A DNA stretch of 64,000 bases from Notospermus geniculatus. Taxonomy: Eukaryota; Nemertea; Pilidiophora; Heteronemertea; Lineidae. The position numbers and the translations under genes were made by a program. This document shows, piece by piece, positions 26,960-37,033 of this stretch (its first letter is position 1; every line of letters begins with the position of its first letter). Under the pieces are notes generated by a model that was not told where the DNA came from, did not search any database, and saw nothing but the letters and a program-made list of their open reading frames with translations. The stretch spans positions 115,725 to 179,724 of the forward strand of contig NMRB01000201.1 in the NCBI GenBank assembly GCA_002633025.1. Reading direction: 5' to 3'.

Positions 26960-28566
26960 GTGAGCTCAGCTTTGCGAAGCGAACTCAATGGTTAATGCAC
27001 GTGCGTGCGTGTGTGTAATGTACAGCAGAGTTGTGTACATTCTCTCTTTACCGTCCTCCGATTTCGGAACATACTTCCAAACCTCTCCTCCCCTAAAAAA
27101 TCTGCTGTGCACCTGCCCAATGCTACGAGATAGAGTTAGCCGCCTGGAAGCGAGCATAGGATGGCATGGGGAACGATGACTGTCTCGATCTTACCCTGTG
27201 CACGCAAAATGTACAAATGCGCTAACGCACTAGGCCCACTGTTGAATCGGCCAATCAGCTTCGCGAACACGTATGCGCATGCTCGAAGCAGACGACGCCG
27301 GCAGCCGACGGGCGAACTGGCGATTGACCGTGCACTCGCTTCGAGACTCAAATCTAACAAAATTCGGCAAAATTAACCAGCCAGCGATGGGTAGAATATT
27401 CTAGAGACAGTTTTACGTCCACCTTGGACACTGGCATGAACTGTGCACTGGCAGTTTGATAAAAATCGATGGGTGAACGCAGGTGGGCCTAGCCTGAAAT
27501 TGAATTCCTTTTTCAAAAGGAAACAGCATTACGCGCATCATGCCGATGTGCCGACCTCACTTCGAGACACAAACCTAACAAATTTCGACAAAATAAACCG
27601 TCCATCCGTGGGTAGCATGTTGTAGAGATAATTTAAAATCCATCCTGGGCATTGGAATGAACTGTACACCGGCAGTTCGTGAAAAATCGATGGGTAAACA
27701 CAGAAAACAAGCTCGGAAATTCAGAAACTGCGTTGTCAAGGAAGATGACAGGTCGTTGGCCAAACTCGTCCCCAGTGGGTTTACGTTCCTACAACACCAC
27801 TGGAAAGGGCTGACGACTTCAGCAATACTGCGCATGCGCAATCGACTAATTTTGAGGCGAATCACGCCGAGGCCGCGGCATGATGTTCGCAACAAACCAT
27901 GCTAACTATTCGTTTGAAATTGCTCTAATACTCAAACAACTTCGTGTTTTGGGAGTATTAAATGGCCTTTTAGGCACATATGATGTTTTTCAGTCATCGA
28001 AGAACGAAATATTGTGTGAAACAAACATTTTGGCACGCTGCCAGCGGTTGACCAGAAATCTTGGTCAGGTCGTAGCCCTTGCCAGAGATACCTTCGGATG
28101 AGGTAGATCTGGGAACGAGATTGGTCGTTGGCGCTCATCGGACCAACTCCGCCACGCCCGCCTTTTCCATCCTCCACCATGTCCTTCGCCAACACCGCAT
28201 TCTTCCATTAATTTCAATGTACTGTGCCAATTTTTAAGTCCACATTGTTCTCACCCTCTAGTTTGCTCTCCCTCTGCTCTCCCCCAGACTCCCCCTGCCC
28301 TGCCCTGACATGCCCGACGGGGAATCCTTGCCGAGCCTGGCCGCCTCTACCAGGAAAGGCCCAGGGCCAGGCGGGGAAAAGGCTAACCTCAAGCCCCGGC
28401 CCCACCCACACTAGCTCTACTTCATCAGTAGTGTTAGGCCCTACCAGAACAAAAAACACAGCCTCGGAAATCATGTTCGCAACATCTCACTATAAACCCC
28501 CCCTAAGCCCCACCATCTAGGCCCACTCCCAGGGCATTTAAACAGAGGCCTAAAAGCTGAGCTCAC
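26960..28566. mobile_element. 1.6-kb insertion with short inverted ends, copy 2 only
   Basis: Copy 1 has an uninterrupted site near 15505. Copy 2 carries about 1.6 kb here. The left end reads GTGAGCTCAGCTTT (26960-26973), and its reverse complement is at 28553-28566. About 20 bp of extra sequence follows before the shared flank resumes. Inside is an imperfect direct repeat of about 140 bp (near 27337-27480 and 27558-27700), both containing AAAAATCGATGGGT. No transposase frame is visible. It lies between DPM3 and DMTF1. Confidence 0.55.
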
Positions 28567-28589
28567 TCCAAAGGTGACACCTTGACATA

Positions 28590-29436
28590 TTAAGGGCAAA
28601 TTGCAAGATGAAAAAAATAGTTCACTAGATATTTGCGTTTTTGAAAAATCATATACTGGATGATTTGTTAAATATTCGGTAATATGTAACATTGCTATAT
28701 TGACAAAATTTACAGGTGATAAGTTTTATAGATATGCTGCCCAGATACTGTTATTTTGTAATTGATGTTACGCTAAAAAGTAGTTCGCATTCCATCCATC
28801 CTGGTCATTTTCCATCCTGGCATTTTGGAAGAAACCCGGACGAAAACAATCACAGGTGATTTAGAAACGTGCAGGGACATCACGTCCGTGTTTCCTCCGA
28901 TTTCAATCGTAACGAGGCGTCGTTTCCTTCGCTACAGCGGCAATGAAAATGGCTAATTTTATCAGAACTCCCGCTGATATGACGAAGGTGTGACCTCAGT
29001 TCAGACATGATAGAAATTTGATGCAGAAGTTTGCTCTGTGCATGCGCCACTACTTTGCACTGTTGCATGCACTGCAGTGCCAGTCATTTAACAGTCAGTG
29101 ATGTCATGCACGAAGTAGGCCAACAGGTGTGCTGTTTTTCTGCGCAAAAGAAGGCTACAATCCAGTCGGTTGGCCTAGCTATTAACATAACTCCCGTGCC
29201 GTGCCATCAGCCATACCGAACCGGTCGGTAGGCCTCGGCCTAGCCTAGTATTTTAACCGGTACTACGACGACCTAGCGTAGCAACAGCAGCAGCTGGCGC
29301 AACTTGTAACTAGGCGCCAGCCTAAGGGCTTAGGCCTACAAGGCCTAGCCGCTGGACTCGTCAGAATTTACTTTGGAGCTTCTTATCTTATGTTATAACA
29401 TCTCTCGTCTATCCCTTATTTTTGCTTCTGTTTCAG
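28590..29436 (+). promoter_or_regulatory. Probable DMTF1 upstream/promoter region
   Basis: This gene-free stretch precedes the first recognisable DMTF1 acceptor at 29436 and is conserved between copies (15505-16225). It contains an NRF1-like GCATGCGCC near 29040 and AGGCCTA-rich sequence. A 5' UTR exon must lie upstream of the acceptor, but I could not place it. Confidence 0.35.
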
Positions 29437-29450
29437 GCAGTTTATTGGAC

Positions 29451-32400
29451 ATGGATATTGTCTGCTCAGAATCGGAAAATGGAGAGCGGTCACACCTCCA
29501 AACAGATGATGACCCTGGTTCAGAGATGACAGTCCGTCATGTTGCAGCAGGAGACGCAAGCAATGTCATAGTGGAGGCTGTCAATCCTGGAGCTAGCATC
29601 GCGGATAACATTCATGGTATCACTATTGAGGGTGTTAATGTAATGAGGGGCGTTGCCGATGATATTGATGTTCAAGTTGTTGAGGGTGTGACCTCTATTC
29701 CGAATATCCACTCTGAGACCATCCAGGACAACATCAACTCTGTTGCAGTTGAGGATGTTGCCATTGGTGTAGGTGATGCTGTTGTGAAAACAGAAACGTC
29801 AGAGGGTGTTGTGACTTGTATAACAGATGCCATTGAAGAAGGAGATACCTCTGTCAGCTCCCCTCCTGTCCCTATAGAGTGCGCCGTTGAAGATGTTGAC
29901 AATATCAAAGTGCAAGTCTCCATCAAGATTCTGGATCAAGAGATTGCAGGTATTACTCTTCACAATATCATGGCTGCTATTAAGATGTTTCAACCATCTG
30001 ATTGCCAATGGATGGAGTGATGTTAAGCAGCTTGGTACTGAACTGGCAGTGTAGTGTCTAAACCCTGATATTCAACATGAGCCTACAGTCAGTGACAGTT
30101 TCAATAGATTGTATATGGTCTGGTGATTGCCACGATGCTGAATCTTGGACGATTCTGTTGACACTGAAACCCCTTCTATTCTGCTTCAAATAGTGTAATT
30201 CTTTCGTCTTCAAGTTTATTCATGACCCTAGCTTCGTTTTCTTATCGTTTAGGTAGTGGCATGACTGAAGATGACCCATGCCTGGAGCCAGCAACCAAGC
30301 GTTTCCGTGTGGAAGGGTCAGATGGTCAGACATACATGTTGACCATGCCAAGTCATTTGGATGGGGATGCTGTAGCAGCCATGCAAGGAGCACCGATTGG
30401 AGGGATACGTAATTTGCATGACCCAAAACAGAAGGTGGATGTAACTCAGGCCTGGTTCACCTCCAGAGATGATAAGACTGCACTCACTAGTAAAGGTATG
30501 TTTCATACCATAGACCAACTTAAAATTCTGCCTACATGATATCAAGCGTGATCATTTCTGCCTGTCGCAATTTTGCATTCAGTAGTCATCATTTTTGCAA
30601 TTTATGGAAGCTCTGAATAATTCTCTTTCCAAATTTTCCAGGTCAGGATTGGCGGCAGGGTCAATGGTCCAAAGATGAAGTGGAACTACTTCAAGCCAAT
30701 ATTGCTACTTATTGCAAAGTGAGTACATGGGCATGACGGATCTTTGTCTGGACTTCAGAAACCCAGCAATGCAAGTTTCCAAATAAATTGGCAGCTGTTT
30801 GTTGTTGATTTCGTGTTAAATTGGGTATGTGTGGTTAAAAAATAACAAAGTCTCTCCTCTCAGGAGAAGAATCCTGAGGCTTTGATTATGTTGTTTCCAT
30901 CGAGTTAAAGGATATGAAATTTACCTCTGATCTCATGTTTTCAGAATCATGGAATTAATGATCCAACTGAAATCATCTTTGAGATGTCCAAAGACGAAAG
31001 GAAAGATTTCTATCGTACAGTCGCCAAGGGTTTGCAGCGCCCTCTTTTCTCTGTCTATCGCCGTGTCATTCGTATGTATGATCAGAAGAACCATGTTGGG
31101 AAGTACACACCTGAGGAGTTATGTAAGCTGACTGAGTAAGTCTTCTGTATTCTGTATTCAAGTCACACTTGAAACAACTAGTTTTCATTTCAGGTGTCTT
31201 GTCCCATCAGGTCAATGCCACTACAGCATGGGATTTCCAGCTTCTGCAGCTGAAATAAGTTCCCCTAGATCCACTCTTGCCATGTCGGTTTAAATTCTGA
31301 TGAATAAGGCATGTGTCATTGGATTGTTGTATGAGGTGTGCAGCTTGAGATATGATACACAGTCGTCACACATTTCATTCACTCCAATTTCTTGTTAATA
31401 GGTTGAGGGCAAAATATGGTACAGATTGGGCCACCATAGGTTCAGCGATGGGTCGCAGCGCTTCTTCAGTGAAAGACAGGTGTCGTCTTATGAAGGCTAC
31501 GTGCAATTCTGGAAAGTGGTTGCCAGAAGAAGAGCACCGCCTTACCAATGTTGTGTACGAACTTACTCAGGCAAGGCCAGGTATGTGAAATCGCTCCTTG
31601 AAGTTTCATAATTGTCATTAGAGCATGTACACTGGCTGGTGCTCCTACAAGCGCTGTTGAAACTTAAAGAAACTTTTGGACTCGTATCAGATTACAGCTC
31701 TCAGAATTCACCATTCTTGTTACAGGTGAGAGTGTTACGCAGGGTATTTCATGGTCTGCTGTGGCGGAGAAGGTTATGACCCGTTCTGAGAAGCAATGTA
31801 GGACAAAATGGCTGAACTACCTGAACTGGAAGGAAAAAGGTGGCGCTGATTGGACTCGCGAGGATGACATTGATCTCATTAACAGGTAAAAATATGTATT
31901 GAAATTTCGTATGGATAGTGATGGATATGTGATTACCTTCTGTGATAACCTTAGAAGTGAACTGTAGCAGAATGCTTCTACAAAATCAGTCTTTTGTTCC
32001 TATTTTCAGATTGGCCAGTTCAGAGGCTGCAGATGAAACTCAGATTGACTGGGTTGAGCTGTGCAAAGGTTGGGAAAGGTGAGCAAAGAGGAGTGATGGC
32101 TCTCTATGGGCAATGCAACCATAGAAAGCTGTGGGTAGCCATTTGTGGCTGGGGAACCAACAATGATGAATTGAGTGCCAACTTGCACAGGTAATCTCAC
32201 ATGGGGTAGCCCTTTAAAGTTGTAGGAGTCCGCTTTCCTTCATAAAAAAAGATTCTTTGGTCAAAATGTTAAAAGCTGTCTTACTCACTTCAGCGCTCGC
32301 TCTCCTCAGTGGCTCAGAGGCAAGTGGTGGTCCATGAAGAAACATGTTCAGGACTATCAACTTATGTCATTTCAACGTATGTATACAATCAGACAACCAG

Positions 32401-35258
32401 GCTCTTCTTTGGCTGACACTGAGATGAAATTGACCCCATACCTCAGCTTGATGCAAATGGTTATCTACTTTTCTGATCAGTTAAACCACTGGTGGGCAAA
32501 GCCCCAAACCCCGTGTAGATTCTTGACGTTGTGACTGTGTCATTGCAGAAATTGTGCAATGTTTGAAGCACATGCAGGACAGTTGTTTCCGTGGAAAACT
32601 TCCTGGGAACAGCCCGGCCGTTCGTCTTCGCATGACACGATCAGACATACAGAAATATCAGATGATGTCCAATATGACTCTTCAGGTGCCAGTGAGTTCA
32701 GTTCAGGGAGGTGAGTTTACCATTAGTCACTTTCTTCCTCATTCAGACCAAATTCAAGTCAGTGTTTTCAAACTAGACTCCAGTACACTGCCGTTTGTGG
32801 TGTGCCATCAACGTCTGTGGCAGCTTGTAAGATGCAAATCTGACCGACTCGTTCTGGTCAGAGCCTAGTGGTGAATGACAGCACCGATGCTAAACGAGAA
32901 TGGTCAGTTGGTGCGTCTTCTCTCAGATTTTAGTCTCACATTGTCGTTTTACTTGCAGATCTTGGGGATGCTGCTGCTGCTGCCACCATCATCCCAACCA
33001 GTGAAGAGGATGTTGCCACGAACAATTTGCAGTATGAAATTCTGACCCAGCAACTCACACCAACGTCCTCTGGTGCTTATCTTATCACCCAGCCACAGAA
33101 TAACCCTGCCATCTCGTTCGCCACATCCAATATGGCTACAGATCACATCATTGTCCATACGCTGCCGATAAGTCAGGTACGTTGCGTCCCCAAACTCCCA
33201 CATCTTCCCCTGTAAAAGGCTCCTGTGAGTTGCCAGAGTTTGGGAGACCAGCATCGATGCTTTCTATTATGCCTTCAGGGGCGGATCCACGATTTCGGAA
33301 AAGAGGGGGCACACTGTGCTAGAAACATTGAAATCTGCAGTGAATTTCAATGATTTGCTTCAAATTTCAGAATTTCACGGTCAATTTTACAGATTTGTTG
33401 GCCGAAAGGGCCCCCCACCCAGATCTGCGCCTGGCCTTTATGATTTCACAAGTCTTGTTTCTGTCTTTCTCCTCCAGCTGGCTGATACCCTACGCAGTAA
33501 TGAGAATGTGACAGTTGAAATGAACCCTCAAGAACAACAGCAGGTGATCATCAGCAGTGCTGATGGTATCCACACTGATTGCATCGACCTACATTCCCTC
33601 ACCAACACAGATGAGCTAACACATGCCGGTGAACTTCCACAGGAGACACAGGTTGAAGTGTCTGGCCATGCAGAGATCATTCATGAGAACTACGTCACTC
33701 AGGTAAGTTGGGTACAGGATAGTGTTACTGTTAGGACCCTGTAACATATTCTGGTAGGAATGAACTTGAAAGAGGGTAGGACTGAAGTCAGGGAATATGC
33801 ATTACACGACCTATCGCCCAGTAGTCTTTAATACCGGTATTGGTGTGAAAAGTATTGTTAGTGGTTTGAGCAATCTTGGAGCCACCTCGGACGAAGTTTC
33901 TAGTGAGGGAAGTTCAACTCTGTCTCTAAACAAGCAGTCTTATGCTTTTCTTATTATCATTTGTAGAATGTTGGAGAGCCGCCTTTGGAGGAGGAGGAGG
34001 ACCATCAACCAGAGTTGGACGCAAGCCGTGTCGTGGAAACTGCCGACCTCGTCCTTGGGGCGTCACCCCCCCCCCCCCCCGATCTGCACCTGGCCTTTAC
34101 AAGTCTTGTTTCTGTCTTTCTCCTCCAGCTGGCTGATACCCTCCGCAGTAATGAGAATGTGACAGTTGAAATGAACCCTCAAGAACAACAGCAGGTGATC
34201 ATCAGCAGTGCTGATGGTATCCACACTGATTGCATCGACCTACATTCCCTCACCAACACAGATGAGCTAACCCATGCCGGTGAACTTCCACAGGAGACAC
34301 AGGTTGAAGTGTCTGGCCATGCGGAAATCATTCATGAGAACTACGTCACTCAGGTAAGTTGGGTACAGGATAGTGTTACTGTTAGGACCCTGTAACATAT
34401 TCTGGTAGGAATGAACTTGAAAGAGGGTAGGACTGAAGTCAGGGAATATGCACTACGCGACCTATCGCCCAGTAGTCTTTAATACCGGTATTGGCAGGGC
34501 TCCCGCGGATCCTTAAAAAGCATTAAAAGTCAGGATTTTTTGTTTTTCAGAATTAAGGCCTTAAAAAGCCTTAAATATACAAATTTTTCACTCAGTGGCC
34601 TTAAAAAGGCCTTAAATTTGATGTAGCTTCAGTTTTGAATTTTCATTAAACCGTTTTTTTTATTCATATCAGTTGAAAACCGCCCGGTCGTCAAAATCGG
34701 GATCCCGCCCTCAGCGCTTACCTTTATGTGTTCTTTACAACATTCTCCTGCGTTAATATTGCACAACCCACATGAAAACTCCTGACAACTTGGCCTTATT
34801 TTTTTCTCGGATTGGCCTTAAAAAGCCTTAAAAAGGCCTTAATTTTGCTCACCAAAAAGCCGCAGGAACCATGATTGGTGTGAAAAGTATTGTTAGTGGT
34901 TTGAGCAATCTTGGAGCCACCTCGGACGAAGTTTCTAGTGAGGGAAGTTCAACTCTGTCTCTAAACAAGCAGTCTTATGCTTTTCTTATTATCATTTGTA
35001 GAATGTTGGAGAGCCGCCTTTGGAGGAGGAGGACCATCAACCAGAGTTGGACGCAAGCCGTGTCGTGGAAACTGCCGACCTCGTCCTTGGGGCGTCGTCA
35101 TCCCCTCATTATGAGCTCAATCAACTAGCAGTAACGATGGAGACCTTATTCATCTCTCTTCATTATCCGATCCAATGTTGCCAACTGACGGCGGCGACCT
35201 GATGACATCCGACGTCGAGACGGAAAAAGTTCAACATCACGATGTAGAAGATTCCTAG
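29451..35258 (+). CDS. DMTF1: DMTF1, cyclin-D-binding Myb-like transcription factor
   Basis: DMTF1 is a nuclear Myb-type activator of the ARF-p53 axis in vertebrates. Exons: 29451-29949 (from acceptor 29436), 30253-30495, 30642-30718, 30945-31135, 31402-31580, 31726-31885, 32010-32078, 32294-32376, 32549-32710, 32959-33176, 33478-33702 (or its duplicate 34129-34353) and 35002-35258. Phases are consistent through exon 11, giving about 702 aa. An acidic N-terminus leads to the AWFTSRDDK motif. Next come [17 protein letters not shown] and the Myb repeats, with [37 protein letters not shown] and [10 protein letters not shown]. The last exon reads in frame to about 35131, then needs one extra base to continue to the acidic end VEDS and stop at 35256-35258. 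Expected total is about 787 aa, against about 760 in human. Intron 10 holds a dispersed repeat. Confidence 0.92.
33278..33432. repeat. Dispersed GGGGCGGATCC repeat in DMTF1 intron 10
   Basis: This is the same repeat family as at 14914-15088, inserted between exons 10 and 11. It ends in a C-run and GATCTGCGCC. Its position at the left edge of the exon 11-12 duplication suggests it helped cause the mis-joining there. Confidence 0.6.
33967..34353 (+). repeat. Duplicated DMTF1 exons 12 (partial) and 11
   Basis: From 33967 the start of exon 12 is present, but it dissolves into a C-run at 34066-34080. Then GATCTGCACC leads to a second full copy of exon 11 (34129-34353), with its own intron and a second exon 12 (35002 on). 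Flanking intron sequence is nearly identical between copies. This fits another haplotype overlap rather than a true internal exon duplication. Confidence 0.75.
34495..34864. mobile_element. About 370-bp insertion with ATTGG target duplication
   Basis: The first copy of this intron reads straight through at about 33838-33845. The second is interrupted by a segment starting CAGGGCTCCCGCGGATCC and ending CCGCAGGAACCATG. The ends are imperfect inverted repeats (11 of 14 bases), and ATTGG flanks both sides. Inside, CCTTAAAAAGGCCTTAAA-type words recur. No coding capacity is visible, so it is a non-autonomous DNA transposon of undetermined family. Confidence 0.65.
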
Positions 35259-35764
35259 TTTTCCCGTGATCCGACATCATTAGTGACCAGAAGTCTAAAA
35301 AAAAATGTCTTTGGTGTGAATATGGAAATCTGTTAATGCAAACACTGTGATTTAGGTTCAATGTTCTATTTTCTCGACCTTTGTTGAAATGCAATGGATG
35401 ATATGGCCTGATAGGTAACTTGATTTATTGTAGTGGTATTGAGTAGCTGTGACTATTTTGATTGACTGGAGATTTGTCTGACCTTGATGCATGGAAGATT
35501 GAACTCAGACATGCCGACTGTGTCTCAAGCTTTTTGATATACCCTGTATTATGTTAGAATGCGTGTAATAACAATACCAACAACACATTAGTTCAGTTCT
35601 TACCCCGCTCTGGTTACACAAGTTGTCTCCAACCCAGAGAGGGTTAACATAGCCTTTTGGCGGTTGATATGTAGAATGTATATTTGTGATTTGCTAACAT
35701 TATTCGATCAAAAAAGTATTGCATGCATGTTGAACTTGACTGCACATCTCTGTTATTTGTTGAG

Positions 35765-35770
35765 AATAAA
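35765..35770 (+). terminator. Possible DMTF1 polyadenylation signal
   Basis: AATAAA lies about 500 bp after the DMTF1 stop and just before the N/C-run join at 35808. It is a plausible signal; usage cannot be told from sequence. Confidence 0.35.
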
Positions 35771-36832
35771 ATATAGTGATTACGTAAGGTTCTTGCTGCA
35801 AAGTTCTNCCCCCCCCCCCCCCCCCGTTATTTGCCAACACCCCCAACAAATGGTTGACAGTATAAGCCATGACCCGACAATGGGGAGGCAATGACAAATA
35901 TGTCTTTCTTTATTTGAATGTCTGCCGAACAATAAAACCTTACATTTCGTTCAACCCAGACTGGTCTTTTGTCCTCGACGACAGGGGACCAGTCTACCAT
36001 GACCAGGTGGTGTGTGAAGTGCTGCAGTGGAGACAGTGTAACGTTTTCAATTGTTCCCCATCTGTTCGTGTTCCCCTCGTGTATTGTCCGACGGAATAAG
36101 CTGCGACTTGACGATGGGGACACACAGCGAAACGTGTCGATCTATCTGCCAGCGTTTCCGAAACATTAAACGGAAACAATGAACGGAACCACTGACTGGC
36201 AGATGTAACAAGTGTCCCATGTGAAAACTTTCATGTGCAGTGAGATGGAATCCCCAGCCTCATTCGACGATTGAGAACTTTGAGCTAACTGATAGATCGG
36301 CTGATGAGAATGCTGGTAAAAATTGGAATTCTTCCGAAGATATTTGATAATTGATGGCAATCACGCGCGCGGTCGGATCACCGAAACCGCAGCAACTGAA
36401 CAGCAAGACCGACCAATGAGGTCGATATAGTTCCGCGCCGTACCATGGGCCCACTTGAACCAGATGCCCGGGGTTGAATTTATCACAGATAGTGTCCTAG
36501 TTTTTTCATTGGTGCGGACGAACCATGTATGATATGATCTTGATACATTATGTAATGATAACATCACAAGACGCCCACGTTTTTCCCGCCTACGTTCTTT
36601 CGGGTTTCGGTTTTTCATCGATAATGTGGCTTTTTACCCCAAATTAGAGTCCATTTTTTTCGCAGATCATCGATCATAATGATAGAATCCCCTTCCTGCA
36701 TTTCTGTAACTTCCGAATTTCGGAAACGTCTCCAGTCGGACGTTTCCTGGTATCTTGGTGGAATCTTTGCGCCACATGCTGTGCTGAAGGGTGTGTACTG
36801 AAATGATTTTTTTTGTAAATTTTGTGTATTCC

Positions 36833-36839
36833 TATAAAA
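36833..36839 (+). promoter_or_regulatory. TATA box upstream of gene A
   Basis: TATAAAA lies about 200 bp before the gene A start codon at 37034. This is a plausible distance for a core promoter with a short 5' UTR. A clear TATA box is common on inducible, secreted-factor genes. Confidence 0.45.
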
Positions 36840-37033
36840 CGCACATCTTGCAAATGAAATGGAACAAAATCTCTCTGGATGCGAGGACCGAAAAGCCTGT
36901 CTTTTTAGGCATTCAGATCATCCCCGAAGTTTGTGGCCCGTCGCTCACACCCGCCTAACCGACGGCAAATATCTTGGAGGAAAAGCCCCTCTTCATTTTT
37001 CGTTTTCAATTTTTTTGCGGAGGAATTCGTAAA

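Larger units (their letters stand above)
16322..29320. repeat. Haplotypic duplication, copy 2
   Basis: This is the second copy of 5331-16225, starting directly after the N at 16321. It carries HDAC11 exons 1-3 only, a complete NCKIPSD, a complete DPM3, and an extra 1.6-kb insertion at 26960-28566. It lacks the Harbinger-like MITE of copy 1. It runs on without a break into DMTF1, so this copy is contiguous with the right half of the window. Confidence 0.85.
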
